Assembly (NCBI RefSeq): GCF_032884065.1
Contig: NW_027062665.1
Coordinates: 2,843,266-2,907,265 of the forward strand
Direction of reading: 5' to 3'
Source of the DNA: Artemia franciscana
Taxonomy: Eukaryota; Arthropoda; Branchiopoda; Anostraca; Artemiidae
Length of the DNA stretch: 64,000 nt
Shown piece by piece: positions 42,231-53,495 of the stretch. The notes below the pieces were generated by a model. It made no database searches. It worked only from the letters and a program-made list of their open reading frames with translations, and was not told the DNA's origin. Positions within the stretch are counted from its first letter, which is position 1, and every line of letters starts with the position of its first letter. A program made the translations under genes and the position numbers.

Positions 42231-43208
42231 TGCCACTCGTTCAAAGGGAGGACTTCACCATCCACAAAAAAACACTATAGTGTTGTCTAGAAGATGGTTT
42301 GGTATAAGATTGGTTCAACTGACTGCTGATAAATCTGGGTAAATATCACAAGAACTTTTATTATAAATTTCTTTAAGCGTTGCTGTTGCTGTTGCTGCAT
42401 GGAAAAGGTTTTGATGTATTAATGCTGTTTCTTCTTGTAATAGGCTACATATCATTCGATCCTGCCAGTGTTTCCACGTAGAGGGATTTATCTGTAGACC
42501 TACGGAATTTGATGTATATTTTGCCGCCTAGCTGCATCTTCCAGATCGTGGGTAATCGCTTAAAATATATACGACTTTATTAATTTTGTTAAAATATTTT
42601 AAGAAGCTTAGGTGTAAGTTTTGAAAAAAAATCTTTTGTTATAAGCATATATACTGTCAATTTAAGACATGAAAAAAAATTGAAAAGGTTGGCAGTTGTC
42701 ATGGGTCCCATCTACTCATTATAGCTATTCCTATGCTGTTTCAAGACCACTTTATTGTGAATACGCTGCATCGCAGCGAAGTGTACCTTCCACTTCGGTG
42801 ATAATCGACAATGGTCTAGCTTTTTCCAAGAAAAGAATAACTCCATGATAATTTATTACGCCCTATGACATGGTACACCTCTAAGCCCGGGTCTAGTAGA
42901 CCTATTTATAAATCCCAGTCTGTACAGCCCCCAATACAACGGCTGTAAGATAGGTAGTTTGTTCACTGTTTATATGTAGTACATGGTATTGAGAAAAGGT
43001 ATGCATGTTTGACCTTTACTTTCCAAAAAGACAAAAGGCTTTCAGGTGAGCCTTTTGGGGAAGGTTGAGGGGAATTTTTAATCAAAACACGTAACGCGTA
43101 TACTGGCTGTCAAAAAGATGCAGCTCAGGAATGACTGAGTATATTAATTTGGGGCTTTAAGGAAATGACATGGGATGTCATCAATTGACCATAAAGGTAA
43201 TACTTGTA
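42231..43208. other. Region upstream of the LINE; no gene recognised
   Basis: Unassigned. It may hold the real LINE 5' UTR end and the displaced upstream region of the PTDSS2-like gene. The first part contains a GCTGTTGCTGTTGCTGC trinucleotide run (about 42378). The only strong structure is the multi-hairpin at 42744-42817, listed separately. No clear TATA/Inr combination was identified. Confidence 0.4.
42744..42817 (+). other. 74-nt multi-hairpin, cloverleaf-like foldable segment
   Basis: The ends AGACCA and TGGTCT pair (6 bp). Inside are three hairpins in a row: TATT/AATA with loop GTG, CTGC/GCAG with a 3-base loop, and a perfect 7-bp CGAAGTG/CACTTCG with a 7-base loop TACCTTC (42777-42797). 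The overall layout recalls a cloverleaf, but the A- and B-box consensus and a normal T-loop are missing on both strands. It is not called a tRNA gene. Confidence 0.4.
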
Positions 43209-45350
43209 CGCTACTACTACTACTACTACTACAACTGTCAACACTACTGCTGCTTGAACTACTACTACTACAACCACATTACTACTACTACTACTAATAA
43301 TAACTCACTGCAGCACCAAGCCGCTTGAGGCCAACACAGCTATGCAAGCTAACTCCTCCAGCCTAATCTATTTAAAGCCTCCCTCTTTACACCCTCCCAG
43401 AAAGTTCCCATTTCCTTTAAATCTTTATTTATGAAATCCTCCCAAACAAGACAAGGACGACGTGCTTTCCGTGTAGCCCCAGACGGTTGGCAAAAAAGTT
43501 AAATCTTCGGTAATCTGTCATCCTTCATCCGTAGAACGTGGCCTAGCCATCTCAACCTTTCTTTCATTATAGCCCCAGAAAGCGGGATTGAACCACACTT
43601 TTCGTACAACCTACTGTTTGAAATACGGTCAGTCAGCCGGGTACCCAGAAAAATCCGTGGGCAATTTCTCTGGAAAACCTCTAGTAAATTTTCATCTGCT
43701 TTTCGGAGTGCCCATGCTTCAGAGCCATATTTGACCACTGTCATCATTGTAGCTTCCAATATTTTATTCTTGGTTTGTAGACTTATCTTTCTATTCTTCC
43801 AAACTTTTTATAACTGTGAAAAAACATCCTGAGCCTTAGCTATTCTACTTTTAACATCTTCACTGCTCCTACCATCTTTAATAATAATACTACCAAGGGA
43901 ACTGAAGCTCCCAACCTGATCAATCTTTTCGTAACCTAATGTCACCTGTTCATCTTCACTTATTCCTAGCCTTAGTGACTTAGTCTTCTTAGCATTAATT
44001 TTCAAGCCTATTTTAGCACCCTGAACTCGCAAAACCTCCAAAATTTCATTCATTTTTCTCACACTTTCATCTAATATGTTTAATTCATCAGCATAATCTA
44101 AGTCCAGGAGCGTTCTTCCTCCCCATTTGATTCCATGGTCTCCAATTGCCTTTCCTAGGCTCCTTAAGACGAAGTCCATCAGAATGATCCATATAAAGGG
44201 GGATAGAACACAACCCTGCTTAACTCCTGGTTTAATTCAAAACCACTTGCTAACCTCATTTCCTACCTTAACCGCAGCAGTATTATTCTTGTACATAGCA
44301 CAAATCACTCTAATGTATTTTTCTGGTATACCATATAACGATAAGACCTTTGTTAACGTTCTTCTATCAACCGAATCAAAAGCTTTCACATAGTCGATAA
44401 AACTGAGGACCAAAGGTGTTTGACAACGAAGGGACTTCTCAGTTATTAACCTAAGAGTGAAAACACGGTCGACACACCCTCTACCTTTTCTAAAACCACA
44501 TTGTTCTTCCCTTAAAACTTTGTCTACATCATGTCTCAGTCTAAAAAGTATCATATTACTTAGTAATTTGCTACCTACAGAGATCAGACTAATGCCTCGA
44601 TAATTACGACACTCACTCTTGTCGCCTTTCTTATACAGTAGTTTAATTAAGGTTTTCCTAAAATCATTGGGTACTTCCCCTTTTCAAAAATCATGTTCAA
44701 AATCTTCAGTATTTTTTTCCTAACCTCAGAGCCACCATATTTAAGAAACTCATTAATCATACCATCAGCACCTGGGCCTTATTATTTTTTAATCCTTTTA
44801 GTACTGTCGCTAATTCTTCCTCACTAAACAAATCTTCCTTCACATCCAAGGTATCACAAACTTTTTCATTTTCATTTATATCTTTTCCTGCAGCTGTATC
44901 TTGGTTTAGCACATTCTCAAAATGTTCCACCCATCTTTCTTTAACTTTTTCCTTATCACTAATTGTGGCCCCATTTCTGTCTTTAACTGAGACTAGTCCG
45001 GATTGGCTACTCCCTTTCAATTTATTAACATGCCAGTATAATATTTTACTATTATGTCGTCTAGCCGCATCTTCCAGATCCTCAGCAATTTTATCCATGG
45101 CCTCAACTTCACATCTCCTTAGTTCATATTTTGTTCAGCAACTTAGTTCAGCCACTTCACAATTTGTTTTTCTGAAATTATTCCATCCATCTTCCACATT
45201 GTCAAATTTTAAACTCTCAAGTTTAGTATTCAACTGTTCCTGGAAGTTTTTTCTCAAATTTTCATCCTGGAGTCTACCAACATCATAACTTTCCGGGAGG
45301 GAGTTACCCTTCCGAAATTTCAGCTTTAAATTAACCTTAGACACAACTAG
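43209..45350 (-). pseudogene. RTE-like LINE copy 4, 5'-truncated
   Basis: The same family as 14788-18066 in minus orientation, with a long imperfect TAC/TAG tail (43213-43300). The 3' end of the coding part matches copy 3. RT motifs: EEQCGFRKGRGCVDRVFTLR, FIDYVKAFDSVDRRTL (E to V-K change in motif A surroundings), YADELNILDES (motif C changed from ADD to ADE, which would kill activity), KTKSLRLGISEDEQVTLG. The 5' part keeps the EN-RT linker (LPESYDVGRLQDENLRKNF; SQSGLVSVKDRNGATISDK). It stops near 45350, inside the end of the endonuclease. Frameshifts lie near 43800, 44200 and 44680. Confidence 0.8.
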
Positions 45351-45936
45351 ATGTCTAACCACAACCACATTACAACCTTTAAAATATTTGAGGGAAATTT
45401 GAACTAAATAAACAAACTCTAAGTGTATGCACATTTTCAAAGGAGCGTATTTGAAGAATAGATCTGAGTATTAATTTGGAAGATTCAGAAAATGCTCAAA
45501 GGAGAAGAAAATTGACGGAAATGCAACATATGCACGCTACTACTAATGCTACTATCACTGCTATATTTACTGCTTCTGCTACTGCTGCTGCTACTTCAGC
45601 TACTACCTCCATTGCAACAATTTTAAGGCTAAGAGCAACAAGATGAAAATAACAACAGTATATGAGCATATAAATTTTCAAAAGGATATATTAGCTCTGT
45701 CATAGCAACGGCTAATATTATTAAATTGAAACTTCATGGGCTTGATGAGAATGACGTTCAAATCACCAAAAGGCAATACACACAATATTAATACTACCAC
45801 TACATTTACTCTGTAACTAATGACGCTAAGGGTATTAAGATGATATTTGTGGGAATGTTTATGGGAACTTTCGATTAAACAAAAAAATATTTGTATGCAG
45901 TTTTTCAAAAGGGCTTATAAGTAATATCACAGGAAG
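45351..45936. other. Unassigned sequence with degenerate ACT/GCT trinucleotides
   Basis: Around 45535-45605 the sequence is a degenerate ACTACTGCTGCT array resembling the LINE tails and the 61100-61700 region. The rest is AT-rich with no supported gene. Confidence 0.5.
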
Positions 45937-46261
45937 CGTCGCTCTATAATTGGAAGAAATGTCATCGAAATTTTTAAAGGATCTTTTTTTATTCAAGGTT
46001 TAAATTTTTAGTGCCCTTTTTTAGAATGATAAGAGATTGGAGGGCAAGCAACCCTTTTCCCAAGCCCATTCCTTTTCCAAACAGATCCAATCAACATAAG
46101 CGTCGCTCTATAATTGAAGAAATATCATCGAAATTTTTAAAGGAGCTTTTTTTATTCAAGGTTTAAGGTTTTAGTGACCTTTTTTAGAACAAAAAGAGAT
46201 TAGAGGGCAAGCAACCCTTTTCCCAAGCCCATTCATATTCCAAACACATCCAATCAACATT
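45937..46261 (+). repeat. Tandem duplication of a 162-bp unit
   Basis: Two adjacent units begin AAGCGTCGCTCTATAATTG (45937 and 46100) and end CCAATCAACAT. Shared inner blocks include CATCGAAATTTTTAAAGGA, TTTTTTTATTCAAGGTTTAA and AACCCTTTTCCCAAGCCCATTC. About 10 percent of positions differ. Confidence 0.85.
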
Positions 46262-46842
46262 TTATGATCGCTAATTTCCTCATCATAGTATTACAGTCTA
46301 GCAGCTACGTCTCTAGGCATATTGGACAGGTCAGCGTCCCCATAATTAAGTAATTGGTCTATTATGCTTTAAAAATGTAGCTTTCAAACTAGAACAAAAG
46401 GTACGGTGTTTGTAATTGCCAATTAGAAACATCAGTAACATATCGAGAACAACTGGAGGCAATAGTTTGAAACTTTAGGAGTTACTACTGTTATTACTGC
46501 TGCTCTTGCAATTTCAATAGATTTAAAGAATGTAAATGTATCCAGGTTGTCGAAGACCATAGACAGAATTTCTTGGGAACGATTTGAGTTCTAACCTGAA
46601 AATAGTAATAAAAGCTGACAGACTGAGTATTTAGTGGCGTATTTCAGGGGGGCGGTGAGGCTAGGCCCCTAGAAATTTTTCATTTTTTTTTAAAGAGTTC
46701 ATTCTCTCACTGGCAGAAGTCCTCTTGATTTTTTGTAGCATGGTTTAGTAATTTGTTCCATGGGGCTCACAGCAATAAAAGTTTCCCCTTTAAAGGTTTT
46801 TTTTTGCTTTTATACATCTATTAAGATTATCTATTAACAGTT
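46262..46842. other. Unassigned AT-rich sequence
   Basis: No ORF, RNA or repeat could be supported beyond short homopolymer runs. Confidence 0.4.
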
Positions 46843-48215
46843 CATGGTAACCAACTGTAAGTAAAGAGTGACTTGGCCAAATGGTAACCATAACTCTGAA
46901 AAAAGGAAACTTTGATAAAAATAAATCCATCAAAAGAATTTGCTTTTTATCGTGATTCCAAATATTTAAAATTCATTAGTGCCCGAGAAAATTTCTGTGA
47001 TTGTAAAATAACGGGGGAAACATCCCCAAAAAGTCAAGGTACCTCCATGAAAATTGCACCATCGATTTCATCGTATCAGAGAACCTCACTGCAGATGTGT
47101 CAACCTCCTACCTACAAAAATCTGGAAATTCTGTATTTTTGCCAGAAGAATCCTCACAGATATGTGTTTAATTGTATCATTGTTTCCTTTTTCATGGGTG
47201 TATGATATTGAACCGATGCGCCTAGAATATTGGGAGACTTTCATCCGAAGGGATATTAAAAGTTCATATGCCCTTTTTAGGTGAGCAAGAAGAAATATGG
47301 GCACCTTGTGCTAACCCCGCGCACCCTTTTCACATAAGTCAGCCGATCCAAAATTTGAGAGACAAGCATTCTGTTCGTCATAGTTGAAAGATCTCATATG
47401 TGCCTCTGGGGATGACAAGACCCCCCAGCCTCTGGAGAAATGGCCATAAGTTATGAAATTTGCCAATTGTTTGCATATAATATTTGTTATTAGGATGTAT
47501 ACAGACAATTTTTAAGAAGGTCCAGTATTTCTTGCGTGGGGGGGTTTTCCATGGAGATAATTTTCTGTCTGAGAGTATTTCATGAGGCCAAACTTCCTAG
47601 ACTGAATTTTGCAGTGGTAGAGTTTGCTAAAATTCCTAAGGGATTCTTTTTTTATTGTAAGAACTTTCCTTGTGGAATTGTCCGAGTAAATTCCCCGAGG
47701 GTAATTTCAATGAGGTTGGATTGGTCCAAAGAGTATTCTGAGGAGAATTTTACACGGGAGGAACAATCCATGTAAAAAATTTTCGCGGAAAGGAGAATTT
47801 TCCATGAAGGATGAATTGTAAAAAAAAAAAGTGTAAAAAAAATTCAATTTTTGTAAAAAATTTAAAAAAAGACATCATTTTTTTTGTAAAAAAAAAAATT
47901 GTAAAAAAAAAGTTCAACTGAAAGTAAGGAGGAGCATTAAAACTTGAAACAAACATAAATTTTTTCATATATGAGGGGAGCAGCCTCCCCTCAATACCTC
48001 GCTCTTCAAGCTTTATTTCGACTTTTTGTCCCTTAAGAACAACTTCCTTAATCACGAGTGCTGTTTAATTAGAATAAGAAGTGTATTTTAACTAGTGAGA
48101 AACTGTAATGTAAATACCAAAAAGAGGGGGCGGCCATTCTTGTGTAAGGAACAATTTTTGTTCGTTTTAAGTTAAAATGTTGCACCTTACTTACGGCTGA
48201 AGAAGTTTTTTTGTT
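46843..48215 (-). repeat. Unclassified repeat family, copy E (minus orientation)
   Basis: Reverse-complement landmarks of copies A-C appear in reverse order: GTAACCAACTGTAAGTAAAG (the terminal CAGTTCGTTAC block), CCTCACTGCAGATG-type body blocks, TTTTTGCCAGAAGAATCC, TTTTTAGGTGAGCAAG, and TTTTACACGGGAGGA near 47750. The hairpin module is at 47925-48205: AAAGTAAGGAGGAGCATTAA against TTAAAATGTTGCACCTTACTT, with ATATGAGGGGAGCAGCCTCCCC between. Divergence is higher than between B and C, and only one of the two hairpin modules is present. Confidence 0.65.
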
Positions 48216-50297
48216 TAATTTTTTATTCACTTTTAAGATTTATCTCACCTTATGAGACCATAATTTGGTCATTAAGTCAAGTGTTCTAGTTTGCAATTTC
48301 TTTGCAAATTTTCCTTCTTCTTTTTTAATTTTAATCTTGGATTGAGGATTATCAAATTTTGTCCTTTAAGTGACTCAGTATGTGATGAAGCAAAAAATGT
48401 TTGAAATTCAGAGAATTACAAAGTATTCTTTTCCGTAAACTTTTTTTCCTTCATACAACGGCTTCACAATATAATTTATTAACATGAGGTCTGAACTACT
48501 TAAATCCATAATATTTTTGAAATAGCCACAACAGTTTAATTTGTTTCAAATTTTACATGCTAAAAGCTAAAAATGCCTTCAACGGTTTTTTTTGCGAAGA
48601 TAAAACTTCCGCTCCAATCAACGGTTCAGTTCAGTTAAAAAAAAAATTACGATTGAAGGTATTATTTTCATCATTTTTAGCATGCAAAACTCGAAAGAAA
48701 TTAAAACCGTTGTACAGCTACATAACTTTTAATAGCCACATATCAATGATTCTAACTTAACAATTTTTCTAAAAAAGCCGTGAGTTGGAAGTATATTTTC
48801 GAATTGTTACAACCAAAGTCATTTTTAGTTTTTTAATTGCTCACCATTCAATTTTGTTGAATAAACTTATTTAAAAACTTATTTAAGGTTAGAAACAGAT
48901 TTTAGTTTCTTAGTTTAAATTAAGGGATTTGGCGAAAAAAGAAAAGAATAAAGGAACCTAATTGAAATTTCGTATGAAATTCAAATAAATCTTTGTCCTT
49001 TTTTTTAAATTTGAGGAACAATTTCAGACTTTTAGTCAGCTATAAATATTTTTAATAGCTAAACATATCACAACAAAACTTCCTTAACAGAAAATACAAG
49101 TTTTCCGTCTGAATTTTGGACTTTAAACTACTGTATGTTGAAAATAGGAACAAAATCGGAACGAAATTTTGGATCTCTCTGAGGTCCGCTGTATCTACTC
49201 TATTTTTTTCTTGGATTCAGCATAATTCTGGACTTTTGATTCATATTTCACCAAATCTCAAAAATTTTGGGCTGCTGCCCTTTACACTTGTAATGCCTTT
49301 ACCCGTTACCATAGAGATAGAAAGCAGAATCAAATTACGTTTGCGTGCTTTGCGGGTTCCATTGTTTAAACCTCGTCCTAGTTATGACCTCCAAAGTGGG
49401 TATAATTTAAATACTATAACAGTTTTTTCTTTCCCCGAACGAGCTGAGATCGAACTTATTTTGTGATCTGCTGCGCACAAACAACAAAATTTGCTTCATC
49501 GCTCTAACAGAAACTTTACTTAAAAAATTTTATTCTGTGATTAGAGTGTTCTTCTAAGTGAAACAGCGAGTATCACGAAAACAAAACACAGAAAGGAGCG
49601 AAAGCTACTGTTTATTGAAAAGAAAGAGATTAAAGAGTCTTAAATTTTTTTTTCGATCTTACGTGTGTCATTGTGTTGTACTTGCCTTTAGGATTGTAAA
49701 GGGTCTGATTTTCTGAACAATACGTCACTCAGGGTATCTCAAACGTATTTTAAACTCTTCCGTAATAAGATAAATTTGCGTCAACTGGTGGCATACCGCC
49801 GTTTACCTTAAAAATAGCTTTTGTGGGTGAAGATCGAAACATGCCAATTGCACAGTTTTGGTCATACAATAAAACACTGTTTCGAGATATAATTTGAAAA
49901 ACGAGCACATGTAAAATGTGGTCGCCTAGAAAATTGTTTCATTTAAACTGTGTTCAGCCCAAAAAACTGTTTCTTCTGCCAAACATTGCTTCATTTCATT
50001 GTTCTAAGATTTCAAAACAGGATGAAAGTGGGGAAAATGAGTCTAATCTGAAGATGGCCAAAGAAAAAAGTAAATACTAAGATTTTCAACAAAGTGTATC
50101 CTTTGCTAAAAGACTGTTTTTGCTGTCCTACCTGTTACTAGTTATTATATTCAATCTTTCTATATTCATGTTATTTAGGTGATAAAAAAGTGAATAAATT
50201 ACTTGATAGTTTTTCTTATGCTATTTCTAAATCCAATAACTGCTTTTGGGGCAAATTCCATTTTGAACCTTTAATGGGATCCTAAAAGGTAACCTGT
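48216..50297. other. Unassigned 2 kb, no repeat recognised
   Basis: AT-rich. A 116-codon open frame at 49116-49466 starts MDFKLLYVENRNKIGTKFW and has no recognisable domain. A loose inverted repeat around TGCTAAAA (48558) and TTTTTAGCATG (48675) is present. This stretch lacks the families seen elsewhere, so it could be host intergenic or regulatory DNA. Confidence 0.4.
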
Positions 50298-51556
50298 TGG
50301 TAAAATTCTAGTTGAGTGACTTCTTGTTATCTCAGAAAGGGGTATGGTTAAGAAAATTGAAACTTTCAGGGATGGGTTTATAGGCTAAAGTAGGCCTATA
50401 TCGCAGGAACATATTTTAAAGTACCTACCTCAGTAAAATTCTAGTTAATTGACTTCTTGCTATCTTGGAAAGGGTTTAGATTAGGAAAATGAAACTTTCA
50501 GGGATGGTTCTACAGGCCAAAGTATGTCCTCAGAAGGTATTTTAAAGTACCCATCTCCACTCCTTCTCCCTCTTGAGGGCCCTGAAATTTACCTACATGA
50601 CAGGTCTATACCTATTGAAATTTTGACAAAACAACATTTTACATTAATTTTCAGTTACTAGTTGCTTTTTCTCTGCCTTTAGTTCTGAAAATACAATTCC
50701 TGTTAATTGAGTAGAATTTTGAGCCATATCAATGTTTTTTTCCAAAATTTAGGAAATGTATTTGCATATCTTTAAAACCTTATAAAATGGAATTGAGCCA
50801 AGTTATGAAGCTGAAAACAATTTTGTTGTAATTCAATTGAGCAGAAGATTTATTTTGCAAGGTTTCACTTTTATAGCACACATATTTTTAAAGGTCATCA
50901 AAGGTCAGGGCCCTCTAGAGGGAGAAGGAGTGGAGATAGTTGCTTCAAAATACCTTCCCTGGACATACTTTAGTCAGTAGATTCATCCCTGAAAGTTTCA
51001 TTTTCCTAACCTAAACTGTTTCTGAGATAGCAAGAAGTCAATTAACTAGAATTTTACCCCCACCTCCTCTCCTTCTCCCTCTAAAGAGCCCTGAAATTTA
51101 CCTACATGACAGGTGAAATTTTGGAAAAACAGCATTTTACCTTAATTTTCAGTTACCAGCTGCTTTTTCTCTGCCTTTAGTTCTGAAAATGCAATTGCTA
51201 TTATTTTAGTAGAATTCTGAGCCATATCAATGTTTTTTCAAAATTTAGAATATGTATTTGCATATCTTTAAAGCCTTGTAAGTTGGGATTGAGCAAAGTT
51301 GTGAAGCTGAAAACAATCTTGTTGTTCTTCATTCAAGCAGAAGATCTATTTTGCAATGTTTCACTTTTAATACACACATATTTTTGAAGGTTGTCAAAAG
51401 GTCAGGGCCCTCTAGAGGGAGAAGGAATAGAGGTAGGTACTTCAAAATATCTTCCCATGACACACTTTAGTCTGTAGACTCATCCCTGGAAGTTTCATTT
51501 TCCTGACCTTACCCCTTTCTGAGATAGCAAGAAGTCACTCAACTAGAATTTTACCA
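50298..51556. repeat. TIR/foldback element cluster
   Basis: The outer ends are inverted copies: GGTAAAATTCTAGTTGAGTG (50298) and CACTCAACTAGAATTTTACC (ending about 51555). The TIR continues for about 130-150 bases and includes GGAAAATGAAACTTTCAGGG, CTCCTTCTCCCTC and AGGGCCCT. Inner TIR copies occur at about 50433-50588 (direct) and 50905-51054 (inverted). The interior (GAAATTTACCTACATGACAG through TCACTTTTA) is present twice in direct orientation (50588-50905 and 51085-51410). No ORF is found. It looks like two overlapping copies of a non-autonomous TIR element. Confidence 0.8.
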
Positions 51557-52159
51557 AAAAAAATATAGTGTATCAGTTTATCTGTATGAATTTTTTTTTT
51601 TTTTTGTTCAAGGTTAGGCTATCAGAGCTATTAGGCTATAGAGCTATCAGTTTCCTACCAAGAGTTTTTAACAGTGCACTTTTTATTTTGATATGGCACC
51701 TTTTTGGTATGTTTAATGCACTCAATTGTACTTACAAATTTGTTTTTAGAATAATATTTGAGTGTTCAATGAAAATTAGAATTATTATTCCTGAAGCAGC
51801 TACAAAAAGCATTTTTTTTTCTGTTTATACAGTTTTTATAAATATGTTGTTTGCTTTTTAATTTTCGGCTTCTATTGGATGATTTTAGCCTCTTTAAGGG
51901 CTTAAAATAGAATTTGCTCCAAAAGTATTTGTTGAATTTTGAAGCATAAAAAAGGCATCAAGTGATGTATTCACTTCCTTCCAAAGCTAGCTAAACTGTG
52001 TAAACATGTGTAAGTTTGCAACTACTTTCTATTAACATGATTGTGAATTCACAAGTAATTTCAAGAAAAAATTTTCAAGAAAAATTTTCAATGACATGAA
52101 AAAGCTAAACTTTTGTCAGTAAACAAATTTTAAACTAGGTCAATCAATCAATTTATCAA
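51557..52159. other. Unassigned; short dispersed repeat near 51930-52010
   Basis: The segment around AAAAAAGGCATCAAGTGATG also appears in related form at 53540 (inverted), 55490 and 55935. Otherwise no feature. Confidence 0.5.
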
Positions 52160-53165
52160 TACTAAAAGAAAACTATTACAAAAGTAAAGCGGTTAATAGG
52201 CCCAAGAAGCTTTGCTTGTAATGGACCACAGAGAACAAGAATAAAACACTTTTATAAAATATATACAAAAAAAAAAACAAAAAAAAAAACACTGGAACAA
52301 GACAAGGACATTTATCAGATAGAAAATTTAGAAGGAGATTCAACATATAGCTGAAAAGGATTTTAAAAGAAGAGAAGTGACATACAAATTGGGATAGAAT
52401 TAAAAAGAGAGACAAAAATTATTGAACTGGAAAGACCTGACAAAACAATGCCTTTGCAAAAAGAAAAAGAGGGACATCTGAAGGGATGGAGTTCCATAAT
52501 AGAATTGACTGATATACAGGAGACCTCTGAGCTGCTGTAGAGGATTGTTTTGGGAAAATAAATTGTTGAGAAGAATTACGTAAAGAAGAAAAGTACCTAC
52601 CTGAGCCTGTCTGTGAGAAAAACGGCTGCAGGGTTGGTGAGAGAGTACCTAGAAAATCAGAATGTGCTAAATAAAGAGTACTTTTACCTATAATGTGATC
52701 CAGCAGAGCTATTCCAGTATCATTATAAAGATCAGAGGAAGGGTAAAGCCAAGGGAGAAGAAAAGTAGCCTTCACTGCCCTATTTTGGGCTCTTTGAAGT
52801 GAGCAGAGAAGAGATTTATTAGTATTGCCCCAGACAGAGCAGCAATAAGAAAGGTAAGGATAAATAAAAGCATAATAAAGAGAAACCATAATATCATGAG
52901 GAAGAAATGAGTTAATCCAGTGCAACATTGAAGACTGGCGGAGGATTAAGGAACAGGTGTGAGTTATATGCAGTTTAAAAGAAAGAAAACAGTCAAGATA
53001 CACACCAAGAAATTTCACCATAGTAGCTTGTGGTATAATATCATTCCCAAAAGTCAGGGTGATTGGCTCCTGTATGTAACTCATATGGTAAGGGGTCCTA
53101 AAGTTGACAATGGCACTCTTTCAACTATTAAGAGCCATACCATTTGACCAGCACCAATCCTTTAC
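52160..53165 (-). pseudogene. CR1-like LINE 3' end: RT thumb and C-terminus
   Basis: The frame 53084-52419 (221 codons) is open. It reads MSYIQEPITLTFGNDIIPQA, VKFLGVYLDCFLSFKLHI (cf. K-LGV-LD-L-F--HI), ASMLHWINSF-like RQSSMLHWINSFLPHDIMV, YPYLSYCCSVWGNTNK (the hallmark PYL-YC--VWG), LQRAQNRAVKATFL and LWNSIPSDVPL. Upstream, WCWSNGMALN and KSAIVNFRTPYH at 53085-53160 follow a stop. The catalytic palm is missing, so the copy is 5'-truncated. A 3' UTR of about 250 bases follows. Confidence 0.8.
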
Positions 53166-53495
53166 TTAGCCTTTGTAAGCTAAGTAGAGTTTATGCCTTT
53201 CTCTGAATTGAACACAAAGACTTCCATAATATACCTGTTACCAGACAGTAAAATACATAAAAAATATATACCATTTCACAGTTCATTTATAATGGGATCT
53301 AGGTAAATTAGATGGTTTTTTTGCATTACTTAGCTAGGTAGAAGGCAAACCCACCAGGTGATGTGCCTGCCTATGCATTTTCAGAATACATTAACGGCTT
53401 TTTCAAAAATTTTATTGTCCCTAAAGCTAAACCTTTGAAGTGAAACCTTGTTCTTCATTAAAAAAGTGGTTACCAGAAATTCCAAAAACTAGAGG
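53166..53495. other. Unassigned spacer
   Basis: No feature could be supported. Confidence 0.4.

Noticed and set aside
49116..49466. 116-codon ORF as a possible gene
   Set aside because: No recognisable motif, no splice or promoter context and ordinary length for AT-rich chance frames; kept only as a remark.
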